A DNA stretch of 64,000 nt from Liolophura sinensis (taxonomy: Eukaryota; Mollusca; Polyplacophora; Chitonida; Chitonidae), in assembly GCF_032854445.1 (NCBI RefSeq), contig NC_088301.1:9916281-9980280 (forward strand), given 5' to 3'. The notes below the pieces were generated by a model, which had not been told where the DNA came from, did not search any database, and saw only the letters and a list, made by a program, of their open reading frames with translations. Positions within the stretch are counted from its first letter, which is position 1, and every line of letters begins with the position of its first letter. Position numbers and translations under genes: made by a program. Positions 36,026 to 47,820 of this stretch are shown in pieces.

Positions 36026-38592
36026 TTCTAAGGGTAAATACAATTATGTCCATATATTGTTACATTGCTTATTAAGTTTATGTTATTGTTTTCCTTCTTT
36101 ATTTTTGCTCTTTTTTACATTGATATAATAAAATTTTCATTCAACCACATACATTTGTTTGCTGTTGTCAATGTCATTTCTGCTCTTTGCTCAATTCCAT
36201 TCATGAATATATTTCATAATTCTTCTCCATGTGTTTTACTTAAAAGTTTCAATGACAAACTTTGACAAGATTCCTGTTCTTACAGCACCAGTATTCACCC
36301 ATGTCCTGAAAATGTCTCATTTCTTGGTGACAAACAGTCCTGATTAGGTTTATGAATTCTTACATTATTTGAAGCATTGTTGCACTCAGGCATCTAAAGG
36401 ACATCTGGAATATGCCACAGCCATAACAGATTCCTATTACATGCAAAGTGTCTAAAACCCATAAGATGGGAAAACAAAATTACCACATAATAAAGCAACT
36501 CCAGAGATATCTTTTACATCATCACTACATGGATTTACTGTGTTCAAATAAAGAATACATAAACATTAAATCTTATTCCCCATTAGAGACAAGGCTTCAA
36601 AATTTCAAGGGTCCTCTACATGAGAACATACACACATCGCAACTGGTATTCAACATTTCCAGGTATTCACATGTTTCAAGACTGATAATGCTTAACAGAT
36701 ATTGTATCAAATCAGTCTGCAGCTACACTTTCCTGACAACACATCACAACAGGTTATTAAACATCAATCATCCACTGCTGAGTTCAATATCCAGTCAGAA
36801 AGTCAATCCACTTAATATCCCATCTTGTCTTTACCACAACTGGAACCACAGAACCCCACGCTATTAAAGGTCAATCTAAATACAAATTGTTGTACCCAGT
36901 AATTGGTGTTCAACAACCACAAATGGTACAGTTCTGTTATACATGCATGTATGCAAACACCAAACAGTGTCTGACACTTTAACTCATCACACATTGATAT
37001 GTAGTACCCAGGTGTGATATGGTGGTGCCAGTTATGTATAGACAGCAGACAATATCTTCAGCCATTTCTTACAGGGCAATCTTCTTACCAGTGATTGGTG
37101 TTAAACTTACAGCCAAGTGAGATGGCTGGTACTAAGAAGTATATACATCAATGTCTGCTGGCTATACTCATCCTTAACACCTGTGGTCAATCATTAACTT
37201 TCAACAGTAAGTCTGATATGGTTCCACTTTTCAGGAGACAACAGGCAAGGCATCCTGACCTTTAAACTGTGTCAATGCTCTTTGATCTTTAACATCCAGC
37301 TGTGTCATGGTGCCTTTTACATGTAAACACACCAATTCTTAGGTGCTATCACTCTGAAAATGTATTATTCATGATTAACTATAAACATAAGGTCCTGGTC
37401 CTCAATTAATCTTGATTTACTTCACTTTTCATATATCAGGTACTTTAAAAAGTTAGTTCTTCAATAAATTTAGTTCTTTATAGAAACTGATTCATCACAA
37501 GTACACATCTCTTTACTTTACAACCAACAGTTCACATCTTTATCAGAAACATGTTAAGAAAATAATCAGTGCATATTTGTGATTAAGAGAATGTACATGT
37601 TTTGGAAATACAAGTTTCCAATTGCTACAAAATACTGAAATTCATCTTTGCAAAAAAAGGAAAAAAAATGAATTAATCCTCTAGAAGTATTTTTTCAAAG
37701 ACTACTATTTTTCAATACATACACAAACAAAATATATTCAATTCATTGCCAAACAAATTTAACATCTCACCTTTAGAAAATAAAACCTTCTTAAAACTTT
37801 TCATCAAATGCCAGAGATAAAACTATTAATTCTGACCACCATTCCTCAACAAATTTTACATTCATCACAAGCAGATAAGCAACACAATCACAAAACCATG
37901 TGTCTTACAGATTGCGGACTCCAAAAATCCATTTGTATACATGTACACCCTAACAAACAACTGCAGAAATATCAGTATATATATCCAATCATTCTTTCAA
38001 GGTTTCAAACATTTACTGGTCAGGAATTCTACACAACTCAAAGCCCCCTGTTAGAAGTCTCTCCAATAATTCTTTACATTATCATACACTACATGATTCT
38101 TTCTTTTGGTTTTATTAAATCTTTCAAAAGTGTTCATTCATTTCTTGGAGAAGAAGTTATTACCATCACAAAAATGTGAAGTATGAAAAATGCAAATGCT
38201 TTTCGGGAAAACTCGACAAAAACTCATACTTTGATCAGCATAATGAGGAATTTTAAACCTTCTACTTCAATTTGATCACTTGTACATCCATTTAAAAGAA
38301 AATCATTATTTAATACACAAACAATATCAAAAACCTCATATACAGATAAACCACAATAATGAGAGAAAAAAATACTGCTCACAGACTTTGATTGGATTAA
38401 TCCAAATAAATCCTTGCAGGGAACCCCAGCTGAATATCTCCAGCTAATTGGGTACTCTTTCCCCCTCCACAAAAAGGATTAAAATAGACTCCACCCAGTT
38501 ATTCAATGGGTCCAGAACCATCAAAGAGGTGCCCCACTGAGCTGTGAGGACAACTCGGCCCCTTTTCTGTCCCTGGTCTGGGAGAAATGTCT
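36026..38592 (+). repeat. Array spacer 2
   Basis: Nearly identical to spacers 3 and 4 through its first 2 kb. It holds a 123-codon frame (37808-38179), a version of the recurrent spacer frame. Single-base indels appear after about 38150. Confidence 0.75.
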
Positions 38593-38600
38593 TATATATA
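38593..38600 (+). promoter_or_regulatory. TATA box, p53 copy 3
   Basis: TATATATA at -57 from the ATG at 38650. The downstream gene is frameshifted in this assembly. Confidence 0.55.
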
Positions 38601-38649
38601 CTTCAGCACACTGACCACATTTCACTTCTCACTCAGATCGATTTCCAAC

Positions 38650-39906
38650 ATGGCTTACTCTCAGCACGTCTCTCAACATTCCTATCAGGACTTTCTACAA
38701 CTGTGGACAAGCCTTGAGGAGCTCAGCCCAGATAATTCTTACCCTACCCTCACCACAGAGGCTGACACAGAGTATAACCTTCTTGGTTCATCCCTGGAGG
38801 ATCTCCACTCTGAGTTAACAAATAAGGACATACCTTGTGAGTTGGTCTCCACAATTAACTCTTCTCCCACATCTCAGATGGCTGGTCAAATATCCACAGT
38901 GACCAGTCCTCTGCCCAGTTTTCCTCCTCACATAGCAACAACCCCATCCTGTCCTGGTCAAACCTCACCTCAGATTGTCACAAGTCCTTCAGGAGAGCAA
39001 GTGTATGCCAAACATTCCACTCCTTCCAACACCAATTATCCTGGCACATAACGGATTCCAAGTCTCCTTCTCTCCACCCCAGAAAGAGACCAAATCCACA
39101 AGCTGGACATACTCTGCCCTCCGGCCGCAAGCTTTATGTCAAGATGGCCAGCTCCTGTCCTGTTCAGTTTCACACCAGTCAGCCTCCACCAGAGGGCAGT
39201 ATTATCCGAGCCATGGCCCGTTTTCAGCAAGGCAGAACACGCTCAAGGCTGTGGTCACACGGTGTCCTAACCATGTCAGCAGCAGAGAGCACAACCAGAA
39301 CCACCCTGCTCCTAGTCACCTTGTTCGCTGTGAGCATCAACTCAGTCACTACCTGGACGATCCATCCACAGGCAGACACAGTGTGCTCACTCCTTATCAG
39401 CAGCCACAGGCTGGCTGCCCTCATCTCACCTATCTCTACCAGTTCATGTGTCTGGGATCCTGTGTGGGAGGACCCAACAGAAGACCAATGCAGATTGTCT
39501 TCACCCTAGAGAACGACCAGCTAGTTCTGGGAAGAGCCGCTGTAGACATCCGCATCTGTGCCTGTCCTGCCCGTGACAAGAGGACTGGAGGAAAAGTCCT
39601 ATTTACCTAAACCTCCAGCTTCCTCTCCCAGCTACACCACAGGCGACAAACCCAGGGCCGCTCACAAGAGGAAACTTGACACCACAAGACACTTTTAACC
39701 ATCACCATTCATGGCCGTGATAACTTTGAAATCTTACGCAAAATCAGAGATTCCTTAGAACTCATGTCTTCTTTATCCAATGATCAAGTCACTCAATACA
39801 AACAATGTAAAGTTCCAAATCCTGTACTCAACTTTTACAGCATGACTTGTCAACAGAGTTCTTTTCATTGCCACAAATTATTCCCCCTCTACAGATGGTT
39901 CAATAA
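38650..39906 (+). pseudogene. p53: p53-family copy 3, eight single-base frameshifts
   Basis: Compared with copy 4 it has seven 1-bp insertions (near 39051, 39121, 39219, 39247, 39583, 39687, 39698) and one 1-bp deletion (near 39812). These give a length of 1257 instead of 1251 nt. Otherwise the two copies are almost identical, apart from two substitutions just after the ATG (SQHV instead of SHHL). Indels are concentrated between about 38150 and 39820 while the flanks match copy 4's, so uncorrected sequence error is as likely as real decay. Confidence 0.75.
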
Positions 39907-42465
39907 TTCTAAGGGTAAATACAATTATGTCCATATATTGTTACATTGCTTATTAAGTTTATGTTATTGTTTTCCTTCTTTATTTTTGCTCTTTTTTACA
40001 TTGATATAATAAAATTTTCATTCAACCACATACATTTGTTTGCTGTTGTCAATGTCATTTCTGCTCTTTGCTCAATTCCATTCATGAATATATTTCATAA
40101 TTCTTCTCCATGTGTTTTACTTAAAAGTTTCAATGACAAACTTTGACAAGATTCCTGTTCTTACAGCACCAGTATTCACCCATGTCCTGAAAATGTCTCA
40201 TTTCTTGGTGACAAACAGTCCTGATTAGGTTTATGAATTCTTACATTATTTGAAGCATTGTTGCATTCAGGCATCTAAAGGACATCTGGAATATGCCACA
40301 GCCATAACAGATTCCTATTACATGCAAAGTGTCTAAAACCCATAAGATGGGAAAACAAAATTACCACATAATAAAGCAACTCCAGAGATATCTTTTACAT
40401 CATCACTACATGGATTTACTGTGTTCAAATAAAGAATACATAAACATTAAATCTTATTCCCCATTAGAGACAAGGCTTCAAAATTTCAAGGGTCCTCTAC
40501 ATGAGAACATACACACATCGCAACTGGTATTCAACATTTCCAGGTATTCACATGTTTCAAGACTGATAATGCTTAACAGATATTGTATCAAATCAGTCTG
40601 CAGCTACACTTTCCTGACAACACATCACAACAGGTTATTAAACATCAATCATCCACTGCTGAGTTCAATATCCAGTCAGAAAGTCAATCCACTTAATATC
40701 CCATCTTGTCTTTACCACAACTGGAACCACAGAACCCCACGCTATTAAAGGTCAATCTAAATACAAATTGTTGTACCCAGTAACTGGTGTTCAACAACCA
40801 CAAATGGTACAGTTCTGTTATACATGCATGTATGCAAACACCAAACAGTGTCTGACACTTTAACTCATCACACATTGATATGTAGTACCCAGGTGTGATA
40901 TGGTGGTGCCAGTTATGTATAGACAGCAGACAATATCTTCAGCCATTTCTTACAGGGCAATCTTCTTAACAGTGATTGGTGTTAAACTTACAGCCAAGTG
41001 AGATGGCTGGTACTAAGAAGTATATACATCAATGTCTGCTGGCTATACTCATCCTTAACACCTGTGGTCAATCATTAACTTTCAACAGTAAGTCTGATAT
41101 GGTTCCACTTTTCAGGAGACAACAGGCAAGGCATCCTGACCTTTAAACTGTGTCAATGCTCTTTAACATCCAGCTGTGTCATGGTGCCTTTTACATGTAA
41201 ACACACCAATTCTTAGGTGCTATCACTCTGAAAATGTATTATTCATGATTAACTATAAACATAAGGTCCTGGTCCTCAATTAATCTTGATTTACTTCACT
41301 TTTCATATATCAGGTACTTTAAAAAGTTAGTTCTTCAATAAATTTAGTTCTTTATAGAAACTGATTCATCACAAGTACACATCTCTTTACTTTACAACCA
41401 ACAGTTCACATCTTTATCAGAAACATGTTAAGAAAATAATCAGTGCATATTTGTGATTAAGAGAATGTACATGTTTTGGAAATACAAGTTTCCAATTGCT
41501 ACAAAATACTGAAATTCATCTTTGCAAAAAAAGGAAAAAAAATGAATTAATCCTCTAGAAGTATTTTTTCAAAGACTACTATTTTTCAATACATACACAA
41601 ACAAAATATATTCAATTCATTGCCAAACAAATTTAACATCTCACCTTTAGAAAATAAAACCTTCTTAAAACTTTTCATCAAATGCCAGAGATAAAACTAT
41701 TAATTCTGACCACCATTCCTCAACAAATTTTACATTCATCACAAGCAGATAAGCAACACAATCACAAAACCATGTGTCTTACAGATTGCGGACTCCAAAA
41801 ATCCATTTGTATACATGTACACCCTAACAAACAACTGCAGAAATATCAGTATATATATCCAATCATTCTTTCAAGTTTTCAAACATTTACTGGTCAGGAA
41901 TTCTACACAACTCAAAGCCCCCTGTTAGAGGCCTCTCCAATAATTCTTTACATTATCATACACTACATGATTCTTTCTTTTGGTTTTATTAAATCTTTCA
42001 AAAGTGTTCATTCATTTCTTGGAGAAGAAAGTTATTACCATCACAAAAATGTGAAGTATGAAAAATGCAAATGCTTTTCGGGAAAACTCGACAAAAACTC
42101 ATACTTTGATCAGCATAATGAGAATTTTAACCTTCTACTTCAATTTGATCACTTGTACATCCATTTAAAAGAAAATCATTATTTAATACACAAACAATAT
42201 CAAAAACCTCATATACAGATAAACCACAATAATGAGAGAAAAAAATACTGCTCACAGACTTTGATTGGATTAATCCAAATAAATCCCTGCAGGGAACCCC
42301 AGCTGAATATCTACCAGCTAATTGGGTACTCTTTCCCCCTCCACAAAAAGGATTAAAATAGACTCCACCCAGTTATTCAATGGGTCAGAACCATCAAAGA
42401 GGTGCCCCACTGAGCTGTGAGGACAACTCGGCCCCTTTTCTGTCCCTGGTCTGGGAGAAATGTCT
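39907..42465 (+). repeat. Array spacer 3
   Basis: Very close to spacers 2 and 4. It shares with spacer 4 a 7-bp deletion in 'ctctttgatctttaac' (now 'ctctttaac', about 41160). It contains the 224-codon version of the spacer frame (41682-42356). Confidence 0.8.
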
Positions 42466-42473
42466 TATATATA
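42466..42473 (+). promoter_or_regulatory. p53: TATA box, p53 copy 4
   Basis: TATATATA at -57. A pyrimidine-rich 'cttctcactcagatcg' with initiator-like CA dinucleotides lies about 30 nt downstream, so the 5' UTR would be only about 20 nt. Confidence 0.65.
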
Positions 42474-42522
42474 CTTCAGCACACTGACCACATTTCACTT
42501 CTCACTCAGATCGATTTCCAAC

Positions 42523-43773
42523 ATGGCTTACTCTCACCACCTCTCTCAACATTCCTATCAGGACTTTCTACAACTGTGGACAAGCCTTGAGGAGCTCAGC
42601 CCAGATAATTCTTACCCTACCCTCACCACAGAGGCTGACACAGAGTATAACCTTCTTGGTTCATCCCTGGAGGATCTCCACTCTGAGTTAACAAATAAGG
42701 ACATACCTTGTGAGTTGGTCTCCACAATTAACTCTTCTCCCACATCTCAGATGGCTGGTCAAATATCCACAGTGACCAGTCCTCTGCCCAGTTTTCCTCC
42801 TCACATAGCAACAACCCCATCCTGTCCTGGTCAAACCTCACCTCAGATTGTCACAAGTCCTTCAGGAGAGCAAGTGTATGCCAAACATTCCACTCCTTCC
42901 AACACCAATTATCCTGGCACATACGGATTCCAAGTCTCCTTCTCTCCACCCCAGAAAGAGACCAAATCCACAAGCTGGACATACTCTGCCCTCGGCCGCA
43001 AGCTTTATGTCAAGATGGCCAGCTCCTGTCCTGTTCAGTTTCACACCAGTCAGCCTCCACCAGAGGGCAGTATTATCCGAGCCATGGCCGTTTTCAGCAA
43101 GGCAGAACACGCTCAAGCTGTGGTCACACGGTGTCCTAACCATGTCAGCAGCAGAGAGCACAACCAGAACCACCCTGCTCCTAGTCACCTTGTTCGCTGT
43201 GAGCATCAACTCAGTCACTACCTGGACGATCCTTCCACAGGCAGACACAGTGTGCTCACTCCTTATCAGCAGCCACAGGCTGGCTGCCCTCATCTCACCT
43301 ATCTCTACCAGTTCATGTGTCTGGGATCCTGTGTGGGAGGACCCAACAGAAGACCAATGCAGATTGTCTTCACCCTAGAGAACGACCAGCTAGTTCTGGG
43401 AAGAGCCGCTGTAGACATCCGCATCTGTGCCTGTCCTGCCCGTGACAAGAGACTGGAGGAAAAGTCCTATTTACCTAAACCTCCAGCTTCCTCTCCCAGC
43501 TACACCACAGGCGACAAACCCAGGGCTGCTCACAAGAGGAAACTTGACACCACAGACACTTTTACCATCACCATTCATGGCCGTGATAACTTTGAAATCT
43601 TACGCAAAATCAGAGATTCCTTAGAACTCATGTCTTCTTTATCCAATGATCAAGTCACTCAATACAAACAATGTAAAGTTTCCAAATCCTGTACTCAACT
43701 TTTACAGCATGACTTGTCAACAGAGTTCTTTTCATTGCCACAAATTATTCCCCCTCTACAGATGGTTCAATAA
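42523..43773 (+). CDS. p53: p53-family protein, copy 4 (416 aa, intronless)
   Basis: Complete frame. Relative to copy 6: H42Y, T58N, E59K, P65L, I77M, S91F and T95I in the N-terminal half, with Ala at 199. The DNA-binding domain is otherwise unchanged. An in-frame ATG at 42460 would add 21 residues, but it lies upstream of the TATA box and is unlikely to be transcribed. AATAAA is at 43875-43880, 102 nt after the stop. Copy 3 is its closest relative. Confidence 0.92.
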   Translation: MAYSHHLSQHSYQDFLQLWTSLEELSPDNSYPTLTTEADTEYNLLGSSLEDLHSELTNKDIPCELVSTINSSPTSQMAGQISTVTSPLPSFPPHIATTPSCPGQTSPQIVTSPSGEQVYAKHSTPSNTNYPGTYGFQVSFSPPQKETKSTSWTYSALGRKLYVKMASSCPVQFHTSQPPPEGSIIRAMAVFSKAEHAQAVVTRCPNHVSSREHNQNHPAPSHLVRCEHQLSHYLDDPSTGRHSVLTPYQQPQAGCPHLTYLYQFMCLGSCVGGPNRRPMQIVFTLENDQLVLGRAAVDIRICACPARDKRLEEKSYLPKPPASSPSYTTGDKPRAAHKRKLDTTDTFTITIHGRDNFEILRKIRDSLELMSSLSNDQVTQYKQCKVSKSCTQLLQHDLSTEFFSLPQIIPPLQMVQ

Positions 43774-45629
43774 TTCTAAGGGTAAATACAATTATGTCCA
43801 TATATTGTTACATTGCTTATTAAGTTTATGTTATTGTTTTCCTTCTTTATTTTTGCTCTTTTTTACATTGATATAATAAAATTTTCATTCAACCACATAC
43901 ATTTGTTTGCTGTTGTCAATGTCATTTCTGCTCTTTGCTCAATTCCATTCATGAATATATTTCATAATTCTTCTCCATGTGTTTTACTTAAAAGTTTCAA
44001 TGACAAACTTTGACAAGATTCCTGTTCTTACAGCACCAGTATTCACCCATGTCCTGAAAATGTCTCATTTCTTGGTGACAAACAGTCCTGATTAGGTTTA
44101 TGAATTCTTACATTATTTGAAGCATTGTTGCATTCAGGCATCTAAAGGACATCTGGAATATGCCACAGCCATAACAGATTCCTATTACATGCAAAGTGTC
44201 TAAAACCCATAAGATGGGAAAACAAAATTACCACATAATAAAGCAACTCCAGAGATATCTTTTACATCATCACTACATGGATTTACTGTGTTCAAATAAA
44301 GAATACATAAACATTAAATCTTATTCCCCATTAGAGACAAGGCTTCAAAATTTCAAGGGTCCTCTACATGAGAACATACACACATCGCAACTGGTATTCA
44401 ACATTTCCAGGTATTCACATGTTTCAAGACTGATAATGCTTAACAGATATTGTATCAAATCAGTCTGCAGCTACACTTTCCTGACAACACATCACAACAG
44501 GTTATTAAACATCAATCATCCACTGCTGAGTTCAATATCCAGGCAGAAAGTCAATCCACTTAATATCCCATCTTGTCTTTACCACAACTGGAACCACAGA
44601 ACCCCACGCTATTAAAGGTCAATCTAAATACAAATTGTTGTACCCAGTAACTGGTGTTCAACAACCACAAATGGTACAGTTCTGTTATACATGCATGTAT
44701 GCAAACACCAAACAGTGTCTGACACTTTAACTCATCACACATTGATATGTAGTACCCAGGTGTGATATGGTGGTGCCAGTTATGTATAGACAGCAGACAA
44801 TATCTTCAGCCATTTCTTACAGGGCAATCTTCTTAACAGTGATTGGTGTTAAACTTACAGCCAAGTGAGATGGCTGGTACTAAGAAGTATATACATCAAT
44901 GTCTGCTGGCTATACTCATCCTTAACACCTGTGGTCAATCATTAACTTTCAACAGTAAGTCTGATATGGTTCCACTTTTCAGGAGACAACAGGCAAGGCA
45001 TCCTGACCTTTAAACTGTGTCAATGCTCTTTAACATCCAGCTGTGTCATGGTGCCTTTTACATGTAAACACACCAATTCTTAGGTGCTATCACTCTGAAA
45101 ATGTATTATTCATGATTAACTATAAACATAAGGTCCTGGTCCTCAATTAATCTTGATTTACTTCACTTTTCATATATCAGGTACTTTAAAAAGTTAGTTC
45201 TTCAATAAATTTAGTTCTTTATAGAAACTGATTCATCACAAGTACACATCTCTTTACTTTACAACCAACAGTTCACATCTTTATCAGAAACATGTTAAGA
45301 AAATAATCAGTGCATATTTGTGATTAAGAGAATGTACATGTTTTGGAAATACAAGTTTCCAATTGCTACAAAATACTGAAATTCATCTTTGCACAAAAAG
45401 GAAAAAAAATGAATTAATCCTTTAGAAGTATTTTTTCAAAGACTACTATTTTTCAATACATACACAAACAAAATATATTCAATTCATTGCCAAACAAATT
45501 TAACATCTCACCTTTAGAAAATAGAACCTTCTTAAAACTTTTCATCAAATGCCAGAGATAAAACTATTAATTCTGACCACCATTCCTCAACAAATTTTAC
45601 ATTCATCACAAGCAGATAAGCAACACAAT

Positions 45630-45643
45630 CACAAAACCATGTG
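45630..45643 (+). repeat. Target site duplication, left
   Basis: cacaaaaccatgtg, repeated exactly at 45809-45822 on the other side of the SINE. In the other units this sequence is present once. Confidence 0.93.
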
Positions 45644-45808
45644 CCGTAAGTGGGAAGGTCTGTCAGCAACCTGCGGATGGTCGTGGGTTTCCCCCGGGCT
45701 GCGCCCGGTTTCCACCCACCATAATGCTGGCCGCCGTCGTATAAGTGAAATATTCTTGAGTACGGCGTAAAACACCAATCAAAAAAAAAAAAAAAAAAAA
45801 AAAAAAAA
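45644..45808 (+). mobile_element. Young 5'-truncated SINE insertion in one array unit
   Basis: Starts inside the body ('ccgtaagtgggaaggtctgt'), runs through 'tttccacccaccataatgct' and 'gtgaaatattcttgagtacg' to 'caccaatc', and ends in a pure A tract of 28-29 bases. It has perfect 14-bp target duplications. No other unit has it. The missing head and long poly(A) fit target-primed reverse transcription by a LINE partner. Confidence 0.95.
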
Positions 45809-45822
45809 CACAAAACCATGTG
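45809..45822 (+). repeat. Target site duplication, right
   Basis: Exact second copy of the 14-bp sequence at 45630-45643. Confidence 0.93.
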
Positions 45823-46512
45823 TCTTACAGATTGCGGACTCCAAAAATCCATTTGTATACATGTACACCCTAACAAACAACTGCAGAAATATCAGTATAT
45901 ATATCCAATCATTCTTTCAAGGTTTCAAACATTTACTGGTCAGGAATTCTACACAACTCAAAGCACCCTGTTAGAGGTCTCTCCAATAATTCTTTACATT
46001 ATCATACACTACATGATTCTTTCTTTTGGTTTTATTCAATCTTTCAAAAGTGTTCATTCATTTCTTGGAGAAGAAAGTTATTACCATCACAAAAATGTGA
46101 AGTATGAAAAATGCAAATGCTTTTCAGGAAAACTCGACAAAAGCTCATACTTTGATCAGCATAATGAGAATTTTAACCTTCTACTTCAATTTGATCACTT
46201 GTACATCCATTTAAAAGAAAATCATTAATTAATACACAAACAATATCAAAAACCTCATATACAGATAAACCACAATAATGAGAGAGAAAAATACAGCTCA
46301 CAGACTTTGATTGGATTAACCCAAATAAATCCCAACAGGGAACCCCAGCTGAATATCTACCAGCTAATTGGGTATTCTTTCCCCCTCCACAAAAAAATAT
46401 TAGAATAGACTCCACCCAGTCATTCCCTGGGTCAGAACCATCAAAGAGGTGCCCCACTGAGCTGTGAGGACAACTCGGCCCCTTTTCTGTCCCTGGTCTG
46501 GGAGAAATGTCT

Positions 46513-46520
46513 TATATATA
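46513..46520 (+). promoter_or_regulatory. p53: TATA box, p53 copy 5
   Basis: TATATATA at -57 from the ATG at 46570. The SINE lies about 0.7 kb further upstream and does not touch it. Confidence 0.65.
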
Positions 46521-46569
46521 CTTCAGCACACTGACCACATCTCACTTCTCACTCAGATCGATTTCCAAC

Positions 46570-47820
46570 ATGGCTTACTCTCACCACCTCTCTCAACATT
46601 CCTATCAGGACTTTCTACAACTGTGGACAAGCCTTGAGGAGCTCAGCCCAGATAACTCTTACCCTACCCTCACCACAGAGGCTGACACAGAGCATAACCT
46701 TCTTGGTTCATCCCTGGAGGATCTCCACTCTGAGTTAACAACCGAGGACATACCTTGTAAGCCGGTCTCCACAATTAACTCTTCTCCCACATCTCAGATC
46801 GCTGGTCAAATATCCACAGTGACCAGTCCTCTGCCCAGTTCTCCTCCCCACACAGCAACAACCCCATCCTGTCCTGGTCAAACCTCACCTCAGATTGTCA
46901 CAAGTCCTTCAGGAGAGCAAGTGTATGCCAAACATTCCACTCCTTCCAACACCAATTATCCTGGCACATACGGATTCCAAGTCTCCTTCTCTCCACCCCA
47001 GAAAGAGACCAAATCCACAAGCTGGACATACTCTGCCCTCGGCCGCAAGCTTTATGTCAAGATGGCCAGCTCCTGTCCTGTTCAGTTTCACACCAGTCAG
47101 CCTTCACCAGAGGGCAGTATTATCCGAGCCATGGCCGTTTTCAGCAAGGCAGAACACGCTCAAGCTGTGGTCACACGGTGTCCTAACCATGTCAGCAGCA
47201 GAGAGCACAACCAGAACCACCCTGCTCCTAGTCACCTTGTTCGCTGTGAGCATCAACTCAGTCACTACCTGGACGATCCTTCCACAGGCAGACACAGTGT
47301 GCTCACTCCTTATCAGCAGCCACAGGCTGGCTGCCCTCATCTCACCTATCTCTACCAGTTCATGTGTCTGGGATCCTGTGTGGGAGGACCCAACAGAAGA
47401 CCAATGCAGATTGTCTTCACCCTAGAGAACGACCAGCTAGTTCTGGGAAGAGCCGCTGTAGACATCCGCATCTGTGCCTGTCCTGCCCGTGACAAGAGAC
47501 TGGAGGAAAAGTCCTATTTACCTAAACCTCCAGCTTCCTCTCCCAGCTACACCACAGGCGACAAACCCAGGGCCGCTCACAAGAGGAAACTTGACACCAC
47601 AGACACTTTTACCATCACCATTCATGGCCGTGATAACTTTGAAATCTTACGCAAAATCAGAGATTCCTTAGAACTCATGTCTTCTTTATCCAATGATCAA
47701 GTCACTCAATACAAACAATGTAAAGTTTCCAAATCCTGTACTCAACTTTTACAGCATGACTTGTCAACAGAGTTCTTTTCATTGCCACAAATTATTCCCC
47801 CTCTACAGATGGTTCAATAA
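46570..47820 (+). CDS. p53: p53-family protein, copy 5 (416 aa, intronless)
   Basis: Complete frame. It differs from copy 6 by E64K in the linker, P178S in the first loop region of the DNA-binding domain (SQPSPEG) and Ala at 199. All catalogued zinc ligands and DNA contacts are intact. It is the only copy whose upstream spacer contains the SINE. An alternative upstream ATG at 46507 precedes the TATA box. Confidence 0.92.
   Translation: MAYSHHLSQHSYQDFLQLWTSLEELSPDNSYPTLTTEADTEHNLLGSSLEDLHSELTTEDIPCKPVSTINSSPTSQIAGQISTVTSPLPSSPPHTATTPSCPGQTSPQIVTSPSGEQVYAKHSTPSNTNYPGTYGFQVSFSPPQKETKSTSWTYSALGRKLYVKMASSCPVQFHTSQPSPEGSIIRAMAVFSKAEHAQAVVTRCPNHVSSREHNQNHPAPSHLVRCEHQLSHYLDDPSTGRHSVLTPYQQPQAGCPHLTYLYQFMCLGSCVGGPNRRPMQIVFTLENDQLVLGRAAVDIRICACPARDKRLEEKSYLPKPPASSPSYTTGDKPRAAHKRKLDTTDTFTITIHGRDNFEILRKIRDSLELMSSLSNDQVTQYKQCKVSKSCTQLLQHDLSTEFFSLPQIIPPLQMVQ

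Larger units (their letters stand above)
43774..46512 (+). repeat. Array spacer 4 (with SINE insertion)
   Basis: Standard spacer lengthened by 172 bp net: a 165-bp SINE plus its 14-bp duplication, minus the 7-bp deletion shared with spacer 3. Confidence 0.85.

Noticed and set aside
46895-47425. 176-codon frame overlapping each p53 copy in another register, and the 143-codon antisense frame
   Set aside because: Both recur because the underlying p53 coding sequence is conserved. The protein similarity is in the p53 frame only.
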